Shown: positions 6,602 through 13,072 of the stretch, piece by piece
Layout of the letters: each line of letters opens with the position of its first letter
Numbering within the stretch: the stretch's first letter is position 1
IMG/VR virus record: IMGVR_UViG_3300043449_001463
Coordinates: 1-23,756 of that record
DNA from: a virus
DNA length: 23,756 nt
Strand: one strand, 5' to 3'
Translations under genes and position numbers: made by a program
Notes under the pieces: model-generated
The model's database searches: none
What the model was told of the DNA's origin: nothing
Seen by the model: the letters and a program-made list of their open reading frames with translations, nothing else

Positions 6602-6841
6602 ATGGAAAACAGAAGTACCCATTATGGAGATGTTGCCAAATGGATAGAGAAAGTAATTGACTCTTGTGAAACATGGAGACAAACATTAACCGCTCGTAAA
6701 TTAATTAGTAATTTTAGACATCAATTAATGAGGGAGACTCCTGACAAATATTGGAATAGTTACCAGTATGAAGTTATATGGCCCCTTGACGATAGGGTAG
6801 AAAGGAAGAGAGAGGAGCTCGTAAAAAAATCTGAAAAGTAA
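6602..6841 (+). CDS. Small basic protein of unknown function
   Basis: A 79-residue protein starting one base after the smpB stop, so the two are co-transcribed. It has THYGDVAKWIEKVIDSCETWRQ (residues 6-26) and then a Lys/Arg-rich tail. It looks mostly helical, with three conserved-looking Trp residues. No named family is recognised. Its pairing with smpB suggests a linked role, but nothing in the sequence states it. Confidence 0.75.
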   Translation: MENRSTHYGDVAKWIEKVIDSCETWRQTLTARKLISNFRHQLMRETPDKYWNSYQYEVIWPLDDRVERKREELVKKSEK

Positions 6842-6850
6842 AGTTTTTTT

Positions 6851-6881
6851 TTTGTAATATCGTTTTATTTTACTATCTTTG
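6851..6881 (+). promoter_or_regulatory. Bacteroidota-type promoter (TTTG-N19-TATCTTTG)
   Basis: TTTG at 6851-6854, a 19-base spacer and TATCTTTG at 6874-6881 match the Bacteroidota primary-sigma promoter in both boxes and in spacing. It would give a leader of roughly 28 bases before ATG 6915. It also rules out the TTG at 6879 as the start. Confidence 0.8.
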
Positions 6882-6914
6882 TATTCTACAAACAGATACA
6901 AATACCCTTACGCC

Positions 6915-7691
6915 ATGACACAAAAAGAATATCAACAGAAACATATTAGAGAGACTATCGCTAACGTACAAAGAAGTGCAGATACTTTTAAACAAGATAG
7001 AGATAAAGTACAATCCGAATGGGAAAAACTATTCAAAGAGGTTATTAAACATTCACCTGATTTTCAATTAAAAAAGACTCCAAGAAAACAAACTTGGCAA
7101 GTACAACCTTATATTGTTGGGGTTGATGGTACTCATAGCTATACCTCTCAAAGAGTGTTGGTTGGTGAGATTTCTACTGATTATAACGATATGGAAATCG
7201 TGTACACAGGAAAATTCCCTGAAGGTGATGCTGGTAGAGTTAGAGTAATTGTCGAAGAACATAAAACAAATCCAAGAGGGTCTTGGAGAACAGTTAGTCA
7301 TGGTTATAAACTTAAAGTTGTTTGTGGTTATGATGATGATAAAAAATATTACAAAACAGGGCGACCTGTAGTACAAAAAGTTGAAGACTATGTTAAACGT
7401 CTTTGGGACTCCTTCAACCACAAACAAAAACAAGAGGAACTTAAATCAAGAGCATTTAAATTAGCGTTTAACAAATATTGGGGTACGAATACCGATGTTG
7501 AATTTGGGGGTAGAACCAATAATAAAATCGCGAGTAATCACAATCAAATTGTTGTTACACATAGTAACGGAAGTGCCATAGTACTTTCATATTACGAAGT
7601 TAATGGTGAGGTTCTTTTTAATGTTGAAAGAACTTACATGGGTAATAATAGTGCCGATTCAATCATCGAAGCATTAGGTAATATGAAATAA
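6915..7691 (+). CDS. Unknown protein with N-terminal coiled coil
   Basis: A 258-residue protein. The first 55 residues are charged and helical (KEYQQKHIRETIANVQRSAD), probably a coiled coil. The middle is beta-rich, with a positively charged GRVRVIVEEHKTNPRGSWRTV stretch, and the C-terminal part has alternating strands. I see no catalytic motif or membrane segment. I chose ATG 6915 over the in-frame TTG at 6879, which lies in the promoter. The strong host-type promoter suggests expression by the unmodified host polymerase, perhaps early. The function is unknown. Confidence 0.8.
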   Translation: MTQKEYQQKHIRETIANVQRSADTFKQDRDKVQSEWEKLFKEVIKHSPDFQLKKTPRKQTWQVQPYIVGVDGTHSYTSQRVLVGEISTDYNDMEIVYTGKFPEGDAGRVRVIVEEHKTNPRGSWRTVSHGYKLKVVCGYDDDKKYYKTGRPVVQKVEDYVKRLWDSFNHKQKQEELKSRAFKLAFNKYWGTNTDVEFGGRTNNKIASNHNQIVVTHSNGSAIVLSYYEVNGEVLFNVERTYMGNNSADSIIEALGNMK

Positions 7692-7697
7692 AAATTG

Positions 7698-7705
7698 TAT
7701 ATTTG
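7698..7705 (+). promoter_or_regulatory. Host-type TATATTTG box before membrane operon
   Basis: TATATTTG, 20 bases before ATG 7726, fits TAnnTTTG. A clear -33 TTTG is missing at 19 bases (TTAGG is there). It probably drives the operon 7726-9331. Confidence 0.5.
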
Positions 7706-7725
7706 TTTTTTAAAATAAAATTGAT

Positions 7726-8001
7726 ATGAACACATCGACTTATAACATCAGAATTGAGAATGAAAAATTCGGTAAATTAGTTAACGAGACTTTTGTTGAC
7801 GGAACTCAGTTTAAAATATTCCTTAAAATGGTACATGGATGTCTCGAACTTAAAAATGACCTAACTTTTTTTAACGGGGTTGATTTCTTGGTACACGTAC
7901 CATACAAGTATCTTGCCGACTCAATCGTATTGACATCAGTAGATTCATTCACTTTGGCGGACCATGCTAAAAGTAAAATAGAAGCGTTAGTAACTAAATA
8001 A
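7726..8001 (+). CDS. Small unknown protein, first gene of the SPFH operon
   Basis: A 91-residue soluble protein with mixed alpha/beta character: TYNIRIENEKFGKLV at the start, then a hydrophobic central stretch (FFNGVDFLVHVPYKYLADSIVL). No family is recognised. Codons ending in C are somewhat more common than in the unknown genes further right. It is followed after eight bases by two small membrane proteins and a prohibitin-like gene, and no terminator separates them, so they probably form one transcript. Confidence 0.75.
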   Translation: MNTSTYNIRIENEKFGKLVNETFVDGTQFKIFLKMVHGCLELKNDLTFFNGVDFLVHVPYKYLADSIVLTSVDSFTLADHAKSKIEALVTK

Positions 8002-8009
8002 TATTGAAT

Positions 8010-8207
8010 ATGGAATGGTTAGTTGCAATAGGGTTGACATTATATATCATCTATAGATTTTGGAAAATAGTTCTTAAATGGATGTTGATTATCACAGTTT
8101 TTTTATTTATATTTTTGGTGTTAAAGTTTAAAACGTCTTTCAGTGGTTTTACAGGACTCACTGATGATGTTAAAACTGAAGAAGTAATTAAATGTTTTGA
8201 TAAATGA
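8010..8207 (+). CDS. Small membrane protein
   Basis: A 65-residue protein with two adjacent hydrophobic segments (about residues 2-15 and 22-40, the second LKWMLIITVFLFIFLVLKF) and a short hydrophilic tail ending EEVIKCFDK. I chose ATG 8010; a TTG six bases earlier is in frame but weaker. The stop overlaps the next start (ATGA). It is probably an inner-membrane partner of the SPFH protein encoded downstream. A holin-like role cannot be excluded from topology alone, but no lysis gene is adjacent. Confidence 0.75.
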   Translation: MEWLVAIGLTLYIIYRFWKIVLKWMLIITVFLFIFLVLKFKTSFSGFTGLTDDVKTEEVIKCFDK

Positions 8208-8380
8208 AGTATTTTAAATTGTTTTTGATGTGGTTGGGATTTGTTGCCATCACATCGTATTTTGGCGAATATATCGTCAGTAGAGAAGTTAATGGAGGAG
8301 TACAACTGTTATGTTTCGTTGGTGTTGTAGGACTCTTGATTTATATGATTAACGAAACACTTAAATTTTTAAAAAAATAA
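8204..8380 (+). CDS. Small two-helix membrane protein
   Basis: A 58-residue protein starting at ATG 8204, which overlaps the previous stop as ATGA, and ending at TAA 8378-8380. It has two hydrophobic segments: about 3-20 (YFKLFLMWLGFVAITSYF) and 33-50 (VQLLCFVGVVGLLIYMI), joined by a short polar loop, with a Lys-rich C-terminus. This is a typical small double-spanning membrane protein. It lies six bases before the SPFH gene. No family is recognised. Confidence 0.72.
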   Translation: MKYFKLFLMWLGFVAITSYFGEYIVSREVNGGVQLLCFVGVVGLLIYMINETLKFLKK

Positions 8381-8386
8381 AAAAAA

Positions 8387-9331
8387 ATGATTAGTACTTT
8401 AATTTTTGTATTAGGATTGGCAATTGCCTTATTTGTAGCTTTCACTACAAGAGACCAAATGTATACCGTTGAAGAAGGTAGATATGGGGATATTCGAACA
8501 TTTAAAATATCATGGTTATTTAAACCCATTGGAATATTTTTAGTCGGTTTAATTACCTCATCAGTTCAGCCCTTCGCGTTAGAAAGAGTTGATGCAGGAC
8601 ATGTAGGTATCAAAGTTAATTTAACAGGTGATAAACGAGGGGTATCTAACTATGAATATAAAACAGGTTGGGTTCTATATAATACATGGACCGAACAAAT
8701 GTTAGAGTTCCCTACTTATCAACAACACATTGAATACAAAGACCAAACTGTAATTACTAAAGGTGGATTTGCGGCAACAATTAAACCAAGTTTTAACTAT
8801 TCACTTAAACCTACGGCAATTGGTAATATGTTTGAAAATTTGAGATTGGATATAAAACAAATTGAACAAGGATGGTTGATGAATGCTATTGTATCTTCAG
8901 TAAATGACGTGGCAAATAAATGGGAGGTTGACGCAATATTCAATAAACGAGAAGAGTTTGAAGCAGCAATTGTTACAGAGTGTAATAAAAGATTATCTAA
9001 GTGGTTTGAAGTATCTCAATTGAGAACAAATATCACACCACCAAAGGCTCTACAACAAGCTATCGAATCTAAAACAAAGGCGGTTCAGGAGGCACAGGCG
9101 GCGATGCAACGTAAGTTAGTTGCTGAGGCAGAAGCACAAGAAAAAATTGCAATCGCTCGTGGTGATTCTGCTAAAGTTATAATTGACGCACAAGCATTGG
9201 CCTTGGCGATGAAATTAAAACAAAAAGAAATCACTCCATTATATGTTGAGTATATAAAGGCACAGGCTTGGGATGGTAAACTACCAACAACAGTTGCAGG
9301 TGGTTCGGGTACTTTCCTAAATATAAAATAA
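8387..9331 (+). CDS. Prohibitin-like SPFH-domain membrane protein
   Basis: Prohibitins and other SPFH proteins form large ring- or cage-shaped membrane assemblies. This 314-residue protein has a hydrophobic segment at 2-19, a second at about 46-62, then an SPFH domain beginning ERVDAGHVGIKVNL (66-79). The typical Ala/Glu/Lys-rich coiled coil follows (TKAVQEAQAAMQRKLVAEAE and after) and ends in a short hydrophobic tail. Two membrane segments before the SPFH domain is more than the single one of classical prohibitins. It is the last gene of an operon with two small membrane proteins and is followed by a strong terminator. Phage prohibitin homologues are known from some large phages; a role in protecting or remodelling the host membrane is inference. 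Confidence 0.88.
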   Translation: MISTLIFVLGLAIALFVAFTTRDQMYTVEEGRYGDIRTFKISWLFKPIGIFLVGLITSSVQPFALERVDAGHVGIKVNLTGDKRGVSNYEYKTGWVLYNTWTEQMLEFPTYQQHIEYKDQTVITKGGFAATIKPSFNYSLKPTAIGNMFENLRLDIKQIEQGWLMNAIVSSVNDVANKWEVDAIFNKREEFEAAIVTECNKRLSKWFEVSQLRTNITPPKALQQAIESKTKAVQEAQAAMQRKLVAEAEAQEKIAIARGDSAKVIIDAQALALAMKLKQKEITPLYVEYIKAQAWDGKLPTTVAGGSGTFLNIK

Positions 9332-9337
9332 ACGTTT

Positions 9338-9380
9338 CTTTATTCGTATAAATAAAGTGGTGGATTCGCCGATTTTCGGC
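9338..9380 (+). other. Structured 3' untranslated region: two extra hairpins
   Basis: After the SPFH stop, two hairpins precede the terminator: CTTTATT/AATAAAG (9338-9344 with 9351-9357) and GCCGA/TCGGC (9368-9372 with 9376-9380, three-base loop). With the terminator they make three stem-loops in about 75 bases. This may stabilise the message or be released as a small 3'-derived RNA. Confidence 0.45.
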
Positions 9381-9383
9381 CCC

Positions 9384-9410
9384 AAGGGAGAAGAAATTCT
9401 CCCTTTTTTT
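9384..9410 (+). terminator. Intrinsic terminator after SPFH operon
   Basis: A nine-pair stem AAGGGAGAA/TTCTCCCTT (9384-9392 with 9397-9405) is closed by a GAAA tetraloop and followed by a T tract. It is one of the strongest terminators in the window. Confidence 0.92.
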
Positions 9411-9420
9411 ATTTGTATGA

Positions 9421-9428
9421 TATTTATT
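9421..9428 (+). promoter_or_regulatory. TATTTATT box before 9433 gene
   Basis: TATTTATT ends four bases before ATG 9433 and lies between a strong terminator and the first gene of a three-gene unit. A new transcription or translation start must occur here. Confidence 0.6.
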
Positions 9429-9432
9429 TAGT

Positions 9433-10101
9433 ATGAAAGGAAATAAGTATAATTCGATGTTAAAGGCCAATATTTTATTGGAAAGAAATTTTATTTATGG
9501 TAGAAACATTATTAAAGAATCTAGCGGAGAAATGGATTCTAAAAAACAAACTATGATAAGTAATTTAGAAACTTTAAAAAAAGATAATCCCACCTTCTCA
9601 ACCAAATTTGACAAACACATCAATGCTTTAAAAAGTGCGGACGTTACAAATGCTTGTGAAGGTAATAAATTAAAAGCCGATTTACAGTCTAAATTAAGTG
9701 ATGCTAAAAGTGACTTAAGTATGAAGGCCTTATTAAAGGACCCAAATAAAGTAATACCAACATTAGAATCCGATATTAAATTTATTGAAAGTTATTGTAC
9801 AACTAAAGGAAGTTCTACATCATCATCAACAACAAGTGGAGGTTCATTACCACCACCAGTTGGTAAAACAGACCAAACATCAAGTAGTGGTACCACTTCA
9901 TCTCAAGACTTAGAAGCTTTAAAAAAGATGGATTTTAAAAGTGCGTTAGAACTTATGAGGACCGATAAAAAATACTCAAAAGACGACATAATTAAATTTG
10001 TTAGTCAAACAAATGCAACGACTATGACCACAACAAAACAACATGGTTCAGATGAAGAAAATTTCATGGCAAATTGGAACAAGACTCAAGGAAAAGTATA
10101 A
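9433..10101 (+). CDS. Low-complexity Ser/Thr-rich protein with I-K-E-S N-terminus
   Basis: A 222-residue protein. The N-terminus has NIIKES at residues 25-30, of the same kind as the other E-S-type N-termini but placed further in. Residues about 33-125 are helical and charged, 128-162 form a Ser/Thr/Gly-rich linker containing SLPPPV, and the C-terminal 60 residues are again charged. The LPPPV linker recurs in the 2682-3860 protein. The start at 9433 is supported by the box spacing; ATG 9469 is an alternative. It heads a unit with two further genes of the same N-terminal class. It is a likely virion or head-internal protein, by inference only. Confidence 0.75.
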   Translation: MKGNKYNSMLKANILLERNFIYGRNIIKESSGEMDSKKQTMISNLETLKKDNPTFSTKFDKHINALKSADVTNACEGNKLKADLQSKLSDAKSDLSMKALLKDPNKVIPTLESDIKFIESYCTTKGSSTSSSTTSGGSLPPPVGKTDQTSSSGTTSSQDLEALKKMDFKSALELMRTDKKYSKDDIIKFVSQTNATTMTTTKQHGSDEENFMANWNKTQGKV

Positions 10102-10118
10102 TACAATTATAAAATTTT

Positions 10119-10895
10119 ATGAAAAACATTTTAATATCTGAAAAACAATTAGAAGATTTAGTTAAGACTTTAAAGGAAAGTCCTGAAGATGAATTGGATG
10201 AAGGTTTTTTAGGTGATTTAGGTAGAGATATTGGAACATTAAGTTTTGGTAATATTTTTGCAGGGATTAAAGGGGCTTTTAAAGGAAAAGGTTATAATTT
10301 GGGTAGAAGTATGAATATTGTAAAAAATTCATTAAAGAAAATTAAAAGAACCCAAAACTCAATGCTGGCGGCTATGAAAGAACTAAAACATGTTGAAGTT
10401 GAGTTTAGTGAGTTAGAATCTAATGACCCTGTAGTTTATAAAATATTAAATAATTTAAGAAACACAATCTCATATTACGATGGATATAAAACATCAGTAA
10501 CTAATTTAGATTCAATTATCGAAGAATATTACAAATTAGAGAAAGAAGGTAAAAAAGACGATAAATCATCTTTTTCATCATACGAAAAACCTGTTAAAAC
10601 ATTTACACTTAACCCAAAATTAAAACCTGATACAACAGAACCAAAAAAAGACGAACCTTCAATCGGAAAACCAGATACTACGATGGAAAAAAATAAGTTA
10701 GAAGATTATTTTTATGATTGGATATCAGGTATGTATAAATTAGATGGTGATGATTTAATTTATTATTTAACTGCAAGAAAAACATGGGAAGTACGTAAAC
10801 CTGGTGGTAACTTTAATCCATTAAAAGAAACTTTTAAAAATAAAGAAGATTATAACGAAAAATTAAAAGAACTTAAAAACGCCAAAAGAGCATGA
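10119..10895 (+). CDS. Unknown protein with shared ISEKQLE N-terminal peptide
   Basis: A 258-residue protein. Its first 20 residues (ISEKQL, then LVKTLKE) are nearly the same as those of the next gene, while the rest differ. LKE-S at 18-21 and LDE-G at about 26-29 are both of the (L/I)-x-E form cut by T4-type prohead proteases. A Gly-rich hydrophobic stretch at about 29-57 (GFLGDLGRDIGTLSFGNIF) is followed by a helical region, a Pro/Lys-rich linker at about 150-195 and a compact C-terminal domain. No family is recognised. The stop overlaps the next start (ATGA, 10892-10895). It is probably processed and packaged (inference). Confidence 0.78.
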   Translation: MKNILISEKQLEDLVKTLKESPEDELDEGFLGDLGRDIGTLSFGNIFAGIKGAFKGKGYNLGRSMNIVKNSLKKIKRTQNSMLAAMKELKHVEVEFSELESNDPVVYKILNNLRNTISYYDGYKTSVTNLDSIIEEYYKLEKEGKKDDKSSFSSYEKPVKTFTLNPKLKPDTTEPKKDEPSIGKPDTTMEKNKLEDYFYDWISGMYKLDGDDLIYYLTARKTWEVRKPGGNFNPLKETFKNKEDYNEKLKELKNAKRA

Positions 10896-11194
10896 AAAAA
10901 TTAGTTATATCTGAGAAACAACTTGAAAAATTGGTTAAATCTCTTAAAGAAAATCATAATGACACTAGTATGACCAAAAAACAATTATTTACCATTGCAA
11001 CATTGGCATATAAAATGTGGGAATCCATGGACGATAATGAAGAAATGGAGGATTGGATGGTTAGTAAAGTTGCTCAGGCGGAACAAAGTATAATCGCCGT
11101 AGTTAAGAATTTTATGTACGATGAATTTGTGGGAGATAAAGAAGCTGACGGTATGGGTAAATTAGATTATAGTGATATTATTATAGGTAAATAA
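10892..11194 (+). CDS. Unknown small acidic protein with ISEKQLE N-terminal peptide
   Basis: A 100-residue protein that shares its first 20 residues with the upstream gene (ISEKQLEKLVKSLKE), then differs completely: an acidic helical domain (MWESMDDNEEMEDWMV) and the C-terminal EADGMGKLDYSDIII. The start overlaps the upstream stop. The gene ends 20 bases before a terminator. Sharing only the first 20 residues suggests a detachable targeting tag on an unrelated passenger. The function is unknown. Confidence 0.78.
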   Translation: MKKLVISEKQLEKLVKSLKENHNDTSMTKKQLFTIATLAYKMWESMDDNEEMEDWMVSKVAQAEQSIIAVVKNFMYDEFVGDKEADGMGKLDYSDIIIGK

Positions 11195-11203
11195 GAATTT
11201 AAG

Positions 11204-11235
11204 TTTGATTATTTAAAACCTTTGTTGTATGTTTA
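11204..11235 (+). promoter_or_regulatory. Possible host-type promoter overlapping the terminator
   Basis: TTTG at 11204-11207, a 20-base spacer and TATGTTTA at 11228-11235 (seven of eight to TAnnTTTG) overlap the terminator hairpin; the -7 box sits mainly in its loop. The epimerase gene needs a promoter here, and no better one is seen. Weak evidence. Confidence 0.35.
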
Positions 11236-11251
11236 TAACAAAGGTTTTTTT
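11215..11251 (+). terminator. Intrinsic terminator with possible promoter in its loop
   Basis: A 12-pair stem AAAACCTTTGTT/AACAAAGGTTTT (11215-11226 with 11237-11248) has a ten-base loop and is followed by T's. It ends the 9433-11194 unit. The downstream epimerase ATG is the base right after the T tract, so an in-frame TTG at 11222 inside the stem is not the start. Confidence 0.88.
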
Positions 11252-11788
11252 ATGGAATATCCACAACAATACAACAATCCTGTATTCGTAGACAATAGAG
11301 GTACATTCGCACCACTTTCTCTCGACTATACTGACAGTTTTAGAATTATACTTAATAAAAAATGGATTCAAAGTAACATTAGTCATAACCCATTAAAGTA
11401 TACTTTAAGAGGGTTACATTTTCAAATTGGGGAATATGCTCAAGCTAAACTAATTAAAGTTATTACAGGTGGTATTATTGATTTTGTAATGGATATTAGG
11501 GAAGAGTCACCTGAATATTTAAAATTACATATTTTTAAATTAGAACCTGGTGATGAATTGATTGTCCCACGAGGATATGCTCACGGATTCCTAACCACCG
11601 AAAATAATACAATAGTCCAATACTTAGTTGATAATGTTTATTCACCACAAAATGAGGGTATCATCAGTTATTTAGATGTTGATAATTTATTAGATAGGTT
11701 AAAAGAAAAATTACCAATGGAACCTAATTTAAAGAGTAAAATAATTATTCACCAAAAAGATTTATTAACCAAAAATTTTAAAAAATGA
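11252..11788 (+). CDS. dTDP-4-dehydrorhamnose 3,5-epimerase-like protein (RmlC family)
   Basis: RmlC epimerises a dTDP-linked keto sugar in deoxysugar synthesis. The 178-residue protein fits the family length and cupin fold: DNRGTF (residues 14-19), KWIQSNISHN, the core TLRGLHFQ with catalytic His56, AQAKLIKVITGGIIDFVMDIREESPEY (64-89), IVPRGYAHGF (104-113) and the YSPQNEG turn. The active-site His is present. No rmlA, rmlB or rmlD lies nearby, so it either feeds into a host sugar pathway or acts on a related sugar. The start at 11252 directly follows the T tract. The stop overlaps the next start (ATGA, 11785-11788). A role in altering host surface polysaccharide or in phage glycosylation is possible, not shown. 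Confidence 0.9.
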   Translation: MEYPQQYNNPVFVDNRGTFAPLSLDYTDSFRIILNKKWIQSNISHNPLKYTLRGLHFQIGEYAQAKLIKVITGGIIDFVMDIREESPEYLKLHIFKLEPGDELIVPRGYAHGFLTTENNTIVQYLVDNVYSPQNEGIISYLDVDNLLDRLKEKLPMEPNLKSKIIIHQKDLLTKNFKK

Positions 11789-11943
11789 AAGAGAAAGAAT
11801 TAACCGAGAAAGAAGAAATCAAGAAAGTTATTGTACAATTAATCAAGAAGTACCCAAACGATTATGAATTAGGTAAATTCATGAGAAAGTATTATCAAGA
11901 AAATGAACGAGTTTTTAAAGTTCTATCAGAACAAACCACTTAA
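11785..11943 (+). CDS. Small charged helical protein
   Basis: A 52-residue protein with start ATG 11785 overlapping the epimerase stop and end TAA 11941-11943. It is highly charged and helical (ELTEKEEIKKVIVQLIKKYPN, then LGKFMRKYYQEN). It overlaps the next gene by 41 bases in another frame. Codon use and tight coupling support it as real. No family is recognised. Confidence 0.65.
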   Translation: MKEKELTEKEEIKKVIVQLIKKYPNDYELGKFMRKYYQENERVFKVLSEQTT

Positions 11944-12169
11944 TATTAAAATAAACGATACAAACCTTGAAGTTAAAGTTATTAATCTTCAGACTGGTAT
12001 CGATGTTATGTCGAATGAACCCGTTAATGTAATAACAGTTCATATTGTAAATAAGGAAGATTTAAAAAATTATCTTCATAGCATGGTAGGATTCCACCTA
12101 AAAAAAGAATTAAAAAGACACCTATCATTATTTTCAATAGACGGAGATTTAACTGTTAGTTTAGTATAG
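11903..12169 (+). CDS. Small unknown protein
   Basis: An 88-residue protein with a beta-rich N-terminal half (LNIKINDTNLEVKVINLQTG) and a helical C-terminal half (HSMVGFHLKKELKRHLSLF). The start lies inside the previous gene, which would allow translational coupling. It is followed after seven bases by a TATTTATT box. The function is unknown. Confidence 0.72.
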   Translation: MNEFLKFYQNKPLNIKINDTNLEVKVINLQTGIDVMSNEPVNVITVHIVNKEDLKNYLHSMVGFHLKKELKRHLSLFSIDGDLTVSLV

Positions 12170-12176
12170 AACAATA

Positions 12177-12184
12177 TATTTATT
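12177..12184 (+). promoter_or_regulatory. TATTTATT box before ferritin-like gene
   Basis: TATTTATT lies 14 bases before ATG 12199, a spacing shared with the 2659 box and unlike the usual 2-4 bases. It may give a short untranslated leader here. Confidence 0.45.
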
Positions 12185-12198
12185 AATAAAATAGATAT

Positions 12199-12636
12199 AT
12201 GGACAATTTAAAAGATAGATTATTTGAAGAAGTTAAAAGACGAGGTCTTATTGTAGAACAAAAGACAGGTTCTAAAGATTTTACTGAAATGATTTCTTTA
12301 TTATTACACTCAAGAACACAAATACACACATTCCACTTACAAACTAAATCATATGCTGAACACATGGCATTGAATGGTTATTATGATGGTATTGGAGATA
12401 TTGTTGACGGATTAGTTGAGTCGTACCAAGGTAAATACAGTATACTTAAAGGTTATCAAAACTATAAGTTAGAGGACTATAAAGATACTACCAATACAAT
12501 TAACTACTTAAAAGATTTGTGTGGTAAAGTCGAAGAATTAAGAGATTGTTGTAAAGATTCTTACATCCAAAACCAAATTGATACTGTTTGTGAGTTAATT
12601 AATTCTACTTTATATAAATTAAGATTTTTAAAGTAA
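12199..12636 (+). CDS. Ferritin/Dps-like helical protein (DUF5856-like)
   Basis: A 145-residue, all-helical protein. Residues about 35-70 (LLLHSRTQIHTFHLQTKSYAEHMAL, then YYDGIGDIVDGLVE) follow the Dps/ferritin pattern: closely spaced His residues, an H-x-L-x-T stretch, then Y-D-x-x-x-D-x-x-x-E. The C-terminal half ends in a helix with QNQIDTVCELINSTLYKLRFL. I recall this as a phage family of unknown function (DUF5856). The name is from memory and would need a profile search. Dps proteins bind iron and protect DNA; whether the metal ligands are complete is not clear from sequence alone. It has its own box upstream and terminator downstream, so it is monocistronic. Confidence 0.75.
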   Translation: MDNLKDRLFEEVKRRGLIVEQKTGSKDFTEMISLLLHSRTQIHTFHLQTKSYAEHMALNGYYDGIGDIVDGLVESYQGKYSILKGYQNYKLEDYKDTTNTINYLKDLCGKVEELRDCCKDSYIQNQIDTVCELINSTLYKLRFLK

Positions 12637-12655
12637 TTTTTTAATGTTAAAAGTA

Positions 12656-12687
12656 AAACCCTTAATAGAAATGTTAAGGGTTTTTTT
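12656..12687 (+). terminator. Intrinsic terminator after ferritin-like gene
   Basis: A ten-pair stem AAACCCTTAA/TTAAGGGTTT (12656-12665 with 12674-12683) has an eight-base loop and is followed by T's. It separates the ferritin-like gene from the next. Confidence 0.9.
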
Positions 12688-12699
12688 GTATACTTTAGT

Positions 12700-13044
12700 A
12701 TGAATGAAAAAATACATCCAAAACGACTAAGGTTATTTATGGATGAAATATATAAGAATTATCCTGAAACAGAGAATAGTGAAAATTATAGATTCTATTA
12801 TTTGTACACTGATTATCAATCAGAACAAGAATATTTGTTGGTAATTGTGTCAGAACATGCAATGCTAAGGGAAGCTCAAAAAGTTAATAATTCTTTACAA
12901 ATATGGAATGGTATGTTTGGATTTAAAGAATCGACAATATTATCCGAAAATGACTTCCAAAGGACTATTGAAACTCAACTCAGGGAATTACAAAACACAA
13001 TAAGAGGTACTAAATATACTTCAGTTTTTTATGAAGTGTGGTGA
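12700..13044 (+). CDS. Unknown small protein
   Basis: A 114-residue protein with an aromatic-rich N-terminal half (YRFYYLYTDYQSEQEYLLVIV) suggesting beta strands, then helices. It starts 12 bases after a terminator T tract. TACTTTAG just before ATG resembles TAnnTTTG with one mismatch, so it may have its own weak host-type promoter. The function is unknown and no family is recognised. Confidence 0.72.
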   Translation: MNEKIHPKRLRLFMDEIYKNYPETENSENYRFYYLYTDYQSEQEYLLVIVSEHAMLREAQKVNNSLQIWNGMFGFKESTILSENDFQRTIETQLRELQNTIRGTKYTSVFYEVW

Positions 13045-13060
13045 TTTTATCTTACATTGA

Positions 13061-13068
13061 TATTTATT
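13061..13068 (+). promoter_or_regulatory. TATTTATT box before 13073 gene
   Basis: TATTTATT is followed by AATGATG. Of the two adjacent ATG codons, the second (13073) is four bases from the box, which matches the spacing elsewhere. Confidence 0.6.
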
Positions 13069-13072
13069 AATG

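Noticed and set aside
9347-9354. TATAAATA in the 3' region after the SPFH gene
   Set aside because: It is part of a hairpin, and no gene follows at the right distance on either strand, so it is not called a promoter.
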